A stretch of 64,000 nucleotides of DNA from Druceiella hillmani (GCA_039881145.1 JAYKKI010000032.1:13534501-13598500), one strand, 5' to 3'; counted from the first letter of the stretch, positions 24,177-37,102 are shown. The notes: a model not told the origin generated them from the letters alone. Numbers and translations are program-made.

Positions 24177-24989
24177 TCTAGTTGACCATCTTCTTGTATT
24201 TTTCTATGGTTGTTTGTCGCTTGCACTTACTACGTCTATTCAAAACTATTAGTAGTTTTTTTAACGGTGGCTTATTTATGGATCGATCATTGTTCGAATG
24301 ACTATTTGGCTTGTGTCACTTGGACTTTTTAGTGATTCATGCATGAATCATGCTTAGTGATTGGGAAACTGTTTTATCATACCTACGTTAATTCTGTCGA
24401 TCTCTGTACACCAGTATGCCTTGCGACATGTCTTTGACATTTAGTCGGATCACGACGTATTTACTTAGAGTCAATTATCAACCTTTCTGAAAAAAATCAC
24501 CGTAAAAGTTCCAAGTTCCATTTGATTACTCAAATATGCTTCAAGTATACTCATATGTTGAATAAACTTGGTCCAAAATTTAAGAAACCAATAAGATGTT
24601 AAAACTTCATAAAACCTTTTCAATATCAAGAATATTATCACGAAATCGACTGACACTAAAGTGTGACGTATTCTACATGCAGACATGCTGCCATCGGCGT
24701 TTACCGGCGGTGGCGTGTGTGGCGGGCGGTAGCGTTTGACATTTATTTCGATTGTTAAGTATTTCGTAGGAGCGGAGTGACAGTTTACTTCGAAACGCCA
24801 AGATGTGAACATGTTCGTTAGTTTCCTTTTAATGACTCACGCGATATTTATTATTATAAAAATCATTTCTTTATTTTAGTTTAATTATTATATCTCCTCC
24901 TGTCTGTATGTTTAATGCCTTTTTTGTGTTTTAATGCCTAGAAGTAATTTTACTAACGCTGAATATTTGTATATGATACTTGTGTATGT

Positions 24990-25860
24990 AGCTGCTAACT
25001 GCAATGCCCAAGCCGCTTTATGGCTATATCGCCCACATCTTCCCAATCGACATCAGGTCTTATGTTACAAAGTCATTGCAAGAGTTGCATAGTTTTTCAG
25101 GGACAATAGTAGTTTCAGACAACCTAATGTAGAAATTGGTATTGCACGATTACCTATTCATGTAGGGGAAGAAGTTTTGTATTATTTTACAGTAACCCCT
25201 TTTTGCTAGCACTCGCCAAACACAGAGATGTTTTCCAATAAGTCATATGACCGTTCATTGCCTCCTAAAGAGAGATAAAAGGCAACTGCATCACTATATG
25301 AAAATTCAGCACCTACAGACTACGGACTACCTTTGACGAATTGATTGCTGTCAATGGTTGCACAGCTAATATCGAATAAACAGACCGTTCTGTAAATTTC
25401 ATAAAGTTATGAAAGCATATTTACTTTTATGTTTGGTCCACAACAAATATGTACGCCACAAAGCATGCATCGTTTCAGCATTGTTAGTCCATAAATGTTT
25501 GGGTTGGTATTCTAGATGGCTTCATTCTCGGACCTGTTTTTGAGCACCTCGTTTAAATTCTGAACGCTATTTGCAATTTATCCAGAACGAGCTTGATGAC
25601 TTACTTGGTGTTATTCTGCTTAATATATTAAGTAGCATATGATGTCAGAATGATGGAGCAATTGCCCACTCGACTACGGTACGTGAAACCATTTAAGCAG
25701 AATTTAACGATCGGTGGATCGGTGGATCGGTGGATTGGACGTGGTGCGTACCACGTCCTGGCCTGTCACATCTACAGATTTAACGCCAATAGACTTTTTT
25801 CTGTATGGCTACACAAAAGACATTATCTTCCAAACCAAATGTGATAATGAAAATGCAATG
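24990..25860 (+). pseudogene. Degraded DUF4817 / mariner-like (IS630 superfamily) transposase
   Basis: Fragments in shifting frames give the expected order. At about 24995-25110 a helix-turn-helix start reads ANCNAQAALWLYRPHLPNRH, like the DUF4817 region. At about 25500-25545 NVWVGILDGFILGPVFEHL corresponds to the central catalytic-core strand. At about 25640-25710 CQNDGAIAHSTTVRE carries the second acidic residue (QNDGA), followed by FNDRWIGR. At about 25757-25855 WPVTSTDLTPIDFFLYGYTK carries the third (TDLTPIDFF). Several stops, frameshifts and a triplicated gatcggtg at 25711-25738 show it is dead. It lies between the two inverted arms at 23.0 and 26.5 kb. Confidence 0.75.
25711..25740. repeat. 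8-bp tandem repeat
   Basis: GATCGGTG is repeated about three times within the transposase relic, where a single RWIG codon block is expected. This is small slippage expansion. Confidence 0.85.
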
Positions 25861-26158
25861 TGTAACTAAATAATAAGGACGTTCTACATGCTGAAGTAGA
25901 AACGTTTTGCGAAGAGTTCATAAATCGACCATTATGCGAGCGCGCAAGTTTTTATTAGTGCAAGGAGAAAACTTTGAACAGTTTTCGTAGCGAAATATTA
26001 ACCAAAATATTTATATTAACAAAAATATCTAATAATACACTGATCCTGTTTTTACCCCAGCACTGTTTTAAGCATCTAATATTTATTTCTTTTAATATTC
26101 ATGCACTTTGTGCATCCTTGATGGCACCTCATTTGTTTGTAGTTTTGTTTTTCAATCT

Positions 26159-26500
26159 GGTAGTTGACTCATTCTAAATTTTGATATTTTTCGTGGTTGT
26201 AAAATATAAGGTAATTAAAAACCAGTCCTGAAAAAAATTCAAAAATTGATTGAAAAATAAGCCAGTTATAGGCTTCTAAATTTGAAGATACGGATAGAGT
26301 TAGATATATGCCTGTCTCTTTTCTTCTTGTAGAATATAATGTGCAATTTTAAAAATTACTTCACGACACAGTATTGCCGTCCTTGTCTAAAGGTTAAATT
26401 TAAACTTTTATGACTCGGTCAATTTTTAAGATTATTTAAAAAATGTTTCACTCTTCATCAGATTGTACGTTGAAATTATGATTAATGAAATAAAAAAAAT
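26159..26500 (-). repeat. Right arm of a ~340-bp inverted repeat
   Basis: Inverted partner of 23031-23373. The arms together span 3.47 kb. No target duplication could be identified at the outer ends, which run into T/A-rich sequence. Confidence 0.75.
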
Positions 26501-26811
26501 TTAATCAAATACCCAATTAATTTTTTCATAAATTATGGCGCTAAGGAATAATAAAAATAATAATCGTGCCCACCACGTAAATATTTATATTTTTGACTAG
26601 ATTAAACATTTTCATATGGTTCTACAAATTTTTTACACAGGTTATATTCAGTATGACGTAGAATATCGCTTGTGTGAATAATAGATACTTTCTTAGTAAC
26701 ATTTTTATGTGTTATGGTTTACATAAGTGTACTTTCTTTTAAATATGTTGCCTCTGTCTATAGAGTTTGATCATAATTTCAAATTTCATTACAAAATTCC
26801 AAATTTCATTC

Positions 26812-26957
26812 AAGCGCACGCGCACGAACACGCGCAAGTCTACGCGCGCGCGCAAGCCTACGCGCACGCGCACGTGCTCTGGCACGAGCACACGCACACG
26901 CACGCGCACCCTCGCACCCATGCACCCACGCACACATACACCCACACACACACATAC
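26812..26957. repeat. GC-rich alternating purine-pyrimidine tract (CACG/CGCA)n
   Basis: Imperfect repeats of cgcacg, acgcgc and cacaca run for about 145 bp and grade into (CA)n. Composition contrasts sharply with the flanks. Long open frames exist on both strands only because the repeat lacks stops. Alternating Pu-Py sequence of this kind can adopt Z-DNA. Confidence 0.9.
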
Positions 26958-27129
26958 TATTTTATATTGTTACGGTATTTTATGAGTGAATGGAGTACGT
27001 TTGACGCAATTAACGTGAACTATGGGAAATTGGATGTTTTCATGTAGTGGAAAATTTCGAAAGTTTAAAAGTATACTTTGTAATATTCATATCAATAAGT
27101 TTATTTTGCAAACACGCCGATCTATCATC

Positions 27130-27325
27130 TCACGAAGGCGAGTACCACCAAGATATTCGTACATATCGTGCATGTATAATTAATCATGTAAAATGTGAGT
27201 AATGTTCTAATAATATATCCATATTTTACGTGACCGGTAATAATATTACATTTATACATGCATGATATGCTCAAAAATCTTCGTGGCGATTGTCTTCGTG
27301 GAAGGAAACGATGGAATCCGTACTC
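27130..27325. repeat. Imperfect palindrome, ~80-bp arms
   Basis: The left half (about 27130-27210) and the complement of the right half (about 27230-27325) share cacgaaggcgagt/cacgaagacaatc-like starts, gcatgtataa and a (c)acgtaaaat/catgtaaaat block in the same order. It may be a foldback MITE. Confidence 0.55.
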
Positions 27326-27854
27326 ATACAAAGAAGTCAGTAACAGAACAAAGATAGCAAGTTTTAAATTAAGATATTGCAGCAAATCGAGTATCACTTA
27401 AAAATTACACACTACTATTCAGGAGAGTTAACTAAGTAGAGTAAAAATAAATTTTGGTACAGCGCTCATCACCACTTTGAGACATACTTGTACTACAAGC
27501 TATATATGACAGGAGAATACAGCAGAATAAAAGGTTTTTGGGTGAGTAACATAATCAGATCCAAGAATATAAAATGAAACCAATTTCTACGGCCAACGAT
27601 TATCTTTCCTATTATTAATTAGTTCACCGAAGTTCATGGGAAAGCGGATACGAAATACATGGGGACGAAGTACATGGGAAGAGCAACTACCGTTTTACAA
27701 GCGAATAGTTATAGTGGTAAATTAACACAAATGTTACCTATATACAAAACTTGAAATGTGAAAATTTCACGATGAGTTGTTGTATTTTATCCAACGTGAG
27801 AACGCATGTAATATAATAAGGAAACCACCTGGCAGCAAACGTTGAAAATAATAT

Positions 27855-27891
27855 TTCATATATGTACACACACACATATACACACACACAT

Positions 27892-27934
<43 letters not shown>

Positions 27935-27957
27935 TATATTTATATATATATATATAT
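27855..27957. repeat. (CA)n/(TA)n compound microsatellite
   Basis: Runs of acacac and tatata alternate for about 100 bp. Open frames with Tyr-Ile or Val-Cys runs across it are artefacts. Confidence 0.95.
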
Positions 27958-28170
27958 AATGAAATGGAAATATTGGCGCTATTTCTGATTCTTCGCCAAT
28001 ACTTATCGCGATTGGTATAATACATGTTTCCAAAACCATCACATCTGCTTTACAGAATACTGTTTGGAAGATGTTGAAAAAGGAAATACCGAATAATCTG
28101 AATTTTGTGGTGCATTTTAATTTAGGAGAAATAGATAGATAAAGGAGAATTTGATCATCAAAAATTTTGC

Positions 28171-28608
28171 TTCGTTATAGAAGCTATCAGTGCTTACAGA
28201 ATTTTTCATCGTTTACAGAAGCTTTCATAGTTTAAAGTAGCTTTCCTCGTTTGCAGAAACTTTCATCGTTTACAGAAGTTCTCATCGCTTAAAGAATCGT
28301 TCAGCGTTTACAGAAGCTTTCAACGTTTACAGGCGCTTTCATCACATACAGAATCTTTAATCATTTAAAGAACCTTTCATAATTTTTAGAACCTTTTATC
28401 GCTTACAGAAGCTTTTATTGTTTACAGAAGCTTTAATCGTTCACACACTTTCATCGTTTGTAAAAAATGCGTTGTTTACAGAAGCTTTCATGGTTTACAG
28501 AATCTTTCATCGTTTACAGAAGTTTTATCGTTTGCAGAGATTTCATAGTTTACAGTATCTTTCATCATTTACAGAAGCTTTCATCGTTTTGCAGAAGCTT
28601 TTATCGTA
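28171..28608. repeat. Minisatellite, 19-20-bp unit
   Basis: Around 22 degenerate copies of a unit close to gtttacagaagctttcatc are arranged head to tail with small length changes. Central copies (28290-28340, 28480-28530, 28570-28600) are closest to consensus. A plus-strand frame with TEAF-like periodicity arises only from the repeat. Confidence 0.9.
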
Positions 28609-28619
28609 GAATATGCAGT

Positions 28620-31066
28620 AAATAACCACGAATTTAATGCTCTTAAGGAACACGTTACGTAATAAAACAAGTCTTCAGTGCTTTTTCATGTAGAAATTTA
28701 AATATGTGAGCGGCTTTTCAACGCGTATTGCTGCTTTTTATTGACCCTTACACGGTTGGCTTCACGATCTTGCGTGGAATGGAGGGTAAATATGAAGGCG
28801 AGTATTGTGTTACACATGAGTAATCATTTATGAATTTTTATGCATCTATTTCACGTATTGTTGACAGATTTAGCGTTGAGTGAATAATTACATATGTTTC
28901 ATAATAAGTCCTTGTAATACTCATCGAAATCGCATTTCTCAGAACTCTGACAATGTCTTACTTAAAGTTTTAATTATATTTTGGCTATATAAAATAAATT
29001 ACTTTACGCTACATATTTTGACAATGTATAAAGATCCACTATTCTATCCTGAATAGATAAGTTCCCTGCAACTAAGCATCATGATTTTAATATAATTCTG
29101 TCCACCAAAGCTCGGCGGTCTAGGCGGGTAGTAAATATTAAGTTTCTTGAGAGTTTACAAAAAACTCCTAGGCTTCTAATTAGATAAGTTAAAATTCCCG
29201 TAAATTGGCTTGTATGAAAATAATTTAAAATTATTTTCATTAAATTTGTTCCCACTAATAATTTCAGCATATGTTTTCCTTGTTAAATTGTGCACAAATT
29301 TTTTTCATTAGCAGTCCTGTACCTTCTTATGTATTTTTTTTATTACCATTACTCTACATATATATTTTATAACTAATGACTAAATAAAATCGCCTTAAAA
29401 TTTCTTTAGTTCCCTTTATATGAATGAGGAACGAACGGATGACGACGTACTGGGGACGTTACGTAATAATTTGTATACTACACGTTACTCAAAATTCTAA
29501 GTTAACGGTCAGTTAAAATTTCATTAAAATATAGAGGAATGAAGCTTTAAAAATCAAATCGTAATTTGTTTTTTTGACGCTATTTTTCTTCAGGAATGTT
29601 AATCCGATTGTAATTTACTGACGTAGTATATTTATATTCAGATTTATTGGTTTTCTATAATAAACGGAATAATAGATCTGATACATCTATTATTTTATTT
29701 TAAATTAGCTGTGCCTGTGACGTCGTTTGCGTGGAATTCGGAATCACAAAATTATTAGAATTTTTTTTGTTCTTTTTTCTCTCAGAACTTCACGAGCATA
29801 AAGTTTACTAAAAAAGCTAACAAATAACGTTGGCAGTACCAATATCATAATTTTCACCAAGTAGTTTATATTTATAATATCTAGATAAAAAGTATTCGAT
29901 ATGTTGCTCGAGATAAATTATTATAATATATCAAACAACATCAAAATCCGTCCAATAGATTTCGCGTGATTTAAGAACAAATTAACACACAGACAGACAA
30001 TAATTCTATAAACAGATTTACTAGCTTCTATTATCATTTCATTTGCTAAATCAAACACACTTTTTCAAATAATTTTCATATATAGAATTCACCATTACAG
30101 TTATATTTATATATCAGAGTACCGACTCCGCTGCTTGACTAAGGTAATGATTAAAATAACATAAATAGTAACTTTGTATTGTGTATTACTTTATTTATAC
30201 ATTGGGTCCCAAAGTTTATAGGCAAACCATATATCATGAAGTATATATTTTAATTTCAGTAACATATTTGAGGTCAACAAGAATTATTAATTTCTAAAAA
30301 ATCTTTTCAAAAATACGTAGGTTAATAAAATAAAAAAATCATATTTAAATTGTACGTTTTTTTTAGTGGGAATATTAAATTAAAACTGTTATTTTTCATA
30401 TACTCTTGAAATACATACAACGAGGTTATTTTTGTAGACCTTTCAGTTGGCAACATTTTGTCCATATCTTATTATCATCTGTGTTAAGAAGTTCAAGTTT
30501 TACAAACTAAAGTAGCAATAATCATGATTGTTCAGCGCGTTTCTGATAAAACGTAACGGTACATGTGACGATGCACTATGTCAATAAAAGTCGCAAATCA
30601 CAATCAGTTACGTACTCTTTCAGGAAAATATTATCTCGAAACAAGTGAGCATTGTATGGTAGATAATTCAATGAACTGAAATATTTTGTGCAATGTCAAT
30701 AATGTTACTTCATTAATAAAGACCTGCCAAACGGTCACAGTTCTTCACAAAATCCTAGACTTTTAAAGTTGCAGAATCATAACACATTAAATGTTTTTGA
30801 GAAAATTTGGAATTTTAGTATTTTATAAATAATATTTAGTTACTCTTAAAAAAGCCGGATGATATGAAAAGTTTTAAAATGTTGACAGGTCACCTTAAAA
30901 TTACACTGTTACGTTATGAAAAGTAGGCATTTGAGGCAAATTTACATTTATATGGTGCTTTAATCGCAATCTATAACTACGATTTATAAATAGCCAGGTT
31001 GCTCTAACAGTTTTGCAAATACGACAATTGATAATTAATCTTAAGTAACTCAAGGACACAACGTGT
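28620..31066. other. AT-rich spacer with one dispersed repeat
   Basis: No gene was recognised. A dispersed insect-type repeat is present at about 29690-30060 (separate entry). The remainder shows no structure that I can define. Confidence 0.45.
29690..30060 (+). repeat. Dispersed repeat, probably a non-LTR retroposon tail
   Basis: It has the pattern GTGACGTCGTTTGCGTGGAATT, then after a variable AT stretch CATCAAAATCCGTCCAATAG, TTTCGCGTGAT, and CACACAGACAGACA. The same order is found at 56650-56950 and, more decayed, at 7500-8110. Such sequence is common in the 3' parts of insect retroposons. Family not assigned. Confidence 0.5.
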
Positions 31067-32905
31067 AGCTGTAAATAAGTAAAGTCGTGAATGTAAATGT
31101 TGACGGGGGGTTATATTTAGTATTTAAGGAGGCAATATTTAGTATTTAACGATATATAAAAAAAATTAAAACTTAAATATGTGTACAACTCGCACTATGA
31201 GGATTCAGAACAGATATTTAAGGGTATATAGTATTTCCATTAAACTGTTTATAAACATTTGTGCTATTTTACCTCAATTTAATAGTAATCAGTTGTAAAT
31301 AAGTAACGTCGTGAATGTAAATGTTGATGGGGGGTTTTGATATTTAGTATTTAACGATATATAAAGATAAAATTAAAACTTAAATATGTGTACAACTAGC
31401 ACTATGAGGATTCAGAACAGATATTTAAGGGTGTATAGTATCTCCATTAAACTGTTTATAAACATTTGTGCTATTTTACCTCAATTTAGTAGTAATCAGC
31501 TGTAAATAAGTAACGTCGTGAATGTAAATGTTGATGGGGGGTTTCCACATTTAGTATTTCACGATATATAAAACAAATTAAAACTTAAATATGTGTACAA
31601 CTCGTACTATGAGGATTCAGAACAGATATTTAAGGGTACATAGTATCTCCATTAAACTGTTTATAAACATTTTTACTATTTTACCTCAATTTAATAGTAA
31701 TCAGCTGTAAATAAGTAACGTCGTGAATGTAAATGTTGATGAGGGGTTTCGATATTTAGTATTTAACGATATATAAAAAAAATTAAAACTTAAATATGTG
31801 TACAACACGCATTATGAGGATTCAAAACATATATTTAAGGGTACATAGTATCTCCATTAAACTGTTTATAAACATTTTTACTATTTTACCTCAATTTAAT
31901 AGTAATCAGCTGTAAATAAGTAACGTCGTGAATGTAAATGTTGATGAGGGGTTTCGATATTTAGTATTTAACGATATATAAAAAAATTAAAACTTAAATA
32001 TGTGTACAACACGCATTATGAGGATTCAAAACAGATATTTAAGGGTACATAGTATCTCCATTAAACTGTTTATAAACATTTTTACTATTTTACCTCAATT
32101 TAGTAGTAATCAGCTGTAAATAAGTAACGTCGTGAATGTAAATGTTGATGGGGGGTTTCCACATTTAGTATTTCACGATATATAAAACAAATTAAAACTT
32201 AAATATGTGTACAACTCGTACTATGAGGATTCAGAACAGATATTTAAGGGTACATAGTATCTCCATTAAACTGTTTATAAACATTTTTACTATTTTACCT
32301 CAATTTAATAGTAATCAGCTGTAAATAAGTAACGTCGTGAATGTAAATGTTGATGAGGGGTTTCGATATTTAGTATTTAACGATATATAAAAAAAATTAA
32401 AACTTAAATATGTGTACAACACGCATTATGAGGATTCAAAACATATATTTAAGGGTACATAGTATCTCCATTAAACTGTTTATAAACATTTTTACTATTT
32501 TACCTCAATTTAATAGTAATCAGCTGTAAATAAGTAACGTCGTGAATGTAAATGTTGATGAGGGGTTTCGATATTTAGTATTTAACGATATATAAAAAAA
32601 TTAAAACTTAAATATGTGTACAACACGCATTATGAGGATTCAAAACAGATATTTAAGGGTACATAGTATCTCCATTAAACTGTTTATAAACATTTTTACT
32701 ATTTTACCTCAATTTAATAGTAATCAGCTGTAAATAAGTAACGTCGTGAATGTAAATGTTGATGAGGGGTTTCGATATTTAGTATTTAACGATATATAAA
32801 AAAAATTAAAACTTAAATATGTGTACAACACGCATTATGAGGATTCAAAACAGATATTTAAGGGTACATAGTATTTCTATTATACTGTTTATAAACATTT
32901 GTGCT
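31067..32905. repeat. 205-bp tandem satellite, nine copies with a 614-bp higher-order unit
   Basis: Units begin (agctgtaaataagtaacg) at 31067, 31291, 31498, 31703, 31908, 32112, 32317, 32522 and 32726; the last is partial. Spacing is 224, 207, then 204-205 bp. The first unit carries a small internal duplication of atatttagtattta. Units 3-5 (31498-32111) and 6-8 (32112-32725) match almost base for base, including variant positions such as ggggggtttccac and the atata/gatat alternation, so a trimer was duplicated recently. The array ends abruptly near 32905. It has no coding capacity. Confidence 0.95.
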
Positions 32906-33414
32906 TATATCGTACTGTCTCATATTTATTAGATTTAGAATCACTGCTATTATTTTCATATAAATTTTAACTAAGCTTCTAGTTACAATGTTTTTAACAT
33001 AAATTTGACACGCAGTTTTGGTAGATGGAAAATCTCTATAGCTATGTAATAAAACATAACTTTTGGCATTATTATAAATAGTTTTTTTAACTTATGCACT
33101 TCACCCTAAATAATATTAAAAATAAAATCCGTTGGTAGAATTTGCCCCCTTTAAAATGTCATGTAAATATTTTTGGGTTCTAATTTTATTATCTGTTCTG
33201 ATAGTCTTTATAGTTACCCTGGACTTGAAATAATCTTTATTTTTACTCATATTCACACAAATTATATGTAAAAATCACTTCAATCGTGAGATTAAATTAA
33301 GTTATTCTTTTCATTGCCTTTTATATAGTACAATTATATTTTTGACACTTTTCATTTAATAGATAATAAATATTCCAACGATAATCTCAGTCGAAGTAGA
33401 ATCTGTTTAATTAA

Positions 33415-33720
33415 ACATCACCCCGCCTTCCCTTCTTCGCGTGCAGCAGATGAATTTTTCCAGCACTTTATTGATGTTTCATTCATCTGTCTATTTAACG
33501 ACCTCTCCTGATGCGGGTAAGACGCGCCCGCGTCGTCAGTGCCCCGCATCGTTGTCAGCGCCCCGCATAGTCGACCGAAGGTGTCCTGGAATCTAATCGA
33601 GTTCTGATAGGGCGATTGGACGGGTGCCTAACGAAATGAAGTCTTTGGCCGAGTGTCTCGCTTAGGGCCGCCTTTTGTTCAATATGGAGCGACGAGCGTC
33701 AGAGATGAAATCAGAAAAAC
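33415..33720. other. GC-rich island of unknown function
   Basis: Roughly 300 bp rich in CpG, with repeated gccccgcat and cgtcgtcag-like blocks, stands out from AT-rich flanks. All six frames have early stops, so it is not a clear exon. Candidates are a promoter or regulatory CpG-rich island, or a decayed element. A related but shorter GC-rich patch is found in the duplicated islands at about 3070-3190 and 35220-35340. Confidence 0.35.
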
Positions 33721-33787
33721 CGTAACAATTTTTTGGTAAATGTTTTTAGTCTATTTTAATATCTTTAAATAAGTTTAATATGTATAT

Positions 33788-33788
<1 letters not shown>

Positions 33789-33872
<84 letters not shown>

Positions 33873-33888
33873 TGTATATATATATATG
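33789..33888. repeat. (TA)n microsatellite, interrupted
   Basis: TA run with tatgtacata and tacatatgta interruptions just downstream of the GC-rich island. Confidence 0.95.
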
Positions 33889-34489
33889 TCTACAAATATG
33901 TTACCTTATTAATGTGATCTATTTATAAGCTCTTTTTATAGAATTTTACAATTTTTTTTCGGGAATATAATATCTATCACCTCGTCCCCCCACCCCCTTC
34001 AAAAGTTCGTATAAATATTTTTGAGTGTTACCTATTGAGACATGTGCTTTATCTCTATGTCATAATTCAAGTTTTCATGTCAAGTGGTTTTAGAGAAAAA
34101 CGTTTCTGACGGACGAATGTTCTGTTTTTCCTTTTGAGATATCGAACCCCACAAAATATACTGCGGCGCTAATATAGCTTGATTTTAATAAATACGGATT
34201 GTGTACTTATATGTGTCTGCCGAATGAAGAAACTTGTACTAACTGATTGTAAAGAAATTAAAGAGATGAATTAACTCACTAAACTGTTAGCCATTGATAC
34301 GCACTGAAATACGCTATGCAAAAATTAGTAGCGGGGGAGACATTTTCGGCCGATTGTCCATCTGATATAATAAATTCAAAGATAAATATGAACATAAAAT
34401 ATGAGGCTTTAGCCTATTTATGGGTAATTCTACGAAATATGAATGCATTATTTCCATTATTCAATAAAATAGTTTTCCTATCGATCGAC

Positions 34490-35015
34490 ATCCTAGAGTT
34501 GATGACGATCTATGATTCAATAAAATATTTATTATCCCTAATTAAGCAGTGCAATTTAATGACCTGAGTTGATGTCGATCCATGATTAAATAAAATAATA
34601 TTTATTATCCTTAATTAAGCAGTGAAATTAAATAAAGTAAGTCGATGTCAATCTAAGATTCAATAAAATAATATTTATTGTCCTTAATTAAGCAGTGAAG
34701 TTAAATAACCTGAATTGATGTCTATGCATGATTCAATCAAATAATATTTATTATCCTTTATTAAACAGTGAAATTAAATAACGTGAGTCGATGTCGATCC
34801 AAGATTCAATAAAATAATATTTATTATCCTTAATTAATCAGTGAAATTAAATGACGTGGGTTGATGACGATCCATGATTCAATAAAATAATATTTATTAT
34901 TCTTTATTAAGCAGTGAAATTATATGATATGAGTTGAGTCGATCCATGATTCAATAAAATAATATTTATTATCCTTAATTAAGCAGTGAAATTAAATGAC
35001 ATGAGTTGATGTCGC
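34490..35015. repeat. ~73-bp tandem array, seven units
   Basis: The unit runs gttgatgtcgatccatgatt, caataaaataatatttatta and tccttaattaagcagtgaaa, then ttaaatgacctga, repeated about seven times with point changes and a few deletions (the first unit is about 70 bp). The corresponding place in the left duplicate (about 2768-2800) holds a single degenerate unit, so the array probably expanded after the duplication. Confidence 0.9.
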
Positions 35016-35175
35016 ATCTTCCGATTTAACGTAAGTTCATCCTTTAGGCAGTATTGCATTAAAACCACTTTCCAACTTCAACAACGCTATTTACATTTAT
35101 CGACAACAATACAGCGTAAAATGGTACTAAACGCACAGCGCACAAGTTATTTAGTATAAATTCACCCTTGTATCA
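35012..35175 (+). repeat. Direct repeat, copy 1
   Basis: It shares cttccgattta, aacaatacagcgtaaaatg and gcacagcgcacaagt...tttagtataaattcacc with 37248-37410 in the same orientation, and with 2884-3000 in the left duplicate. It marks a local duplication inside the right member. Confidence 0.75.
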
Positions 35176-37102
35176 ACTTTCAACAACGTTATCGAATAAC
35201 GACCCCCGTAATAAATACATTCAGACGCCTCGTCGGTGAACCTGCCAGTGTGGGAGAGAGGAAGGGGCGAGTGTCCATATCGGCTACTTCATCGATCGGA
35301 GGACCCCGGGAGCGAACTGGGCCTGCAGCTGATTCATTGAAATTAAAGCTAGATTATTGCTCGCAATACTTTATTTTGATAATCTATATTTAAAAACGTA
35401 TTTCGATGAAAAATACGTCTCGCTTTTTGGCTTTTGGTCTGTCTATTTGTCTGTTTGCGTCCATATAACATATATACAGTTCAGTAAATATAACTAATGT
35501 TTCAATTATTATATTACATACTTTATGTGGAAAAAACCGAGATAATTTTCATTTAATTTTTAATAATAAGACGCTACCAATCGTGAAAATAAGAAACATA
35601 TCGATTTGTTAAATACCAAGACATCGTTAACCATTGACCAAAGTTGATAACAGTTCCAACTGCTGTCGTTAAATTAACGTTAAAAAGATAAACAAAAACT
35701 TCACCGAATCTAGATGGAGAGCAAAAAGTAGTTATCAAATTATACGATCTGTCGTATGGTACGAACTATATTTAGTATAATTTTCTCGTTATTCTTCGTT
35801 ATTTTCTCGTTATTCGAATATTTCTGAAAGATATAAGGGTGTTAGATTATGACAAGATCTAATACTTTAATAATATCCTTTTCATCCCTAAGTAGTAAGA
35901 ATGAACGGAAACCAATGTGCAAGTGAAGAGTTTCTATGACAGAACCTATTTTCTTTACAAAAAAATATTCTGTTCCCATCTGATAAGTTTGTAAATAGCC
36001 TTAAGACGAAGCCTAATTTAAAATGTATCTTTAATGCTAATTATATAAAAAACATTATTATAAAAAATGTTTTGGAAAGAAGTTTTTGGAATAATTTGAA
36101 TTATTTAATAGGATTTCCAGAGGCGCTAAACATTTTCTTATTTTAGACCATTATGTTCTAACGGATGTGATTTAAATTTATAATTTTCGACGTACACGCG
36201 ATACATATTTCTGAAAAAACGTGCAGGGCTCCATTGTTATTATACAAAACAAAGCTTATTAATAAAAGGGACCTGAAATAACTTGAATTGAACTTTTTAA
36301 TTAAGCTATACTTTTCTCACGTGACGTTTTCCAAAGCGCCTCTACTGTATATAGAGATACAGTAATATTTTTAAATTAAGTTTGCTCGACTCTACTACAA
36401 ATTTTTGTGTAAAGTTAAGTTGCATAATGAAACTAGTAGTGTTTGTCGTTTAAACATGGGACCGTATTGGTACAATATGTATGATAGAAACCAAAAAATA
36501 TCGCCCAACGCGCGTATGTGTGCTTGCTTCGTCTAAATTGGAGAGTGTGCATTATTACACTTGTTCCTTAACAAATATAAACCTGTTTTCGAACACAAGT
36601 AAAAAATTTGAGTACACAAAAAGCGAAGCGAACAAATAATACATTGTGTCAAAAGAAAAGCTCTTCATAATATGATCAGAAGTTATCTTACACAGTATTC
36701 ATTATTTTTATTCTCTCTTAGAGTAAAAGTTTATTTGAGTTGAGAACGATGTATCTCAAGTACAAAAACTGAAAGGTCTGAAAGTTCAAATTCTAATTCT
36801 GTTATATGATATACTATTAATTATACATGAGTCTTACATGAAAATTATTTTTATTTACGTATATATTTTAGTGTTGATGTAACTAATGGTAAAAGACCAT
36901 GAATAAATATGCCAACTATTGGTCCATTAAGTCAAAGTATTAATTCACACTTTAAAACTAGGTTTCTTAAATAACGTGCTGTAAGAGAGAAACCTCCATT
37001 CAATTCTATTCATTCTTAAGGTAATTTTCATAATAAAAACATGTGAAGTCAATTTGTATTGATGGCTTGAACTTTTCCTATATTTCGATACGATACACGT
37101 AA

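Noticed and set aside
26727..27047. His/Thr- and Arg-rich open frames on both strands
   Set aside because: Produced by the CACG/CGCA simple repeat; no real protein signature.
31067..32905. Possible CRISPR-like array
   Set aside because: Units are contiguous 205-bp satellites without distinct spacers, and the sequence is eukaryotic.
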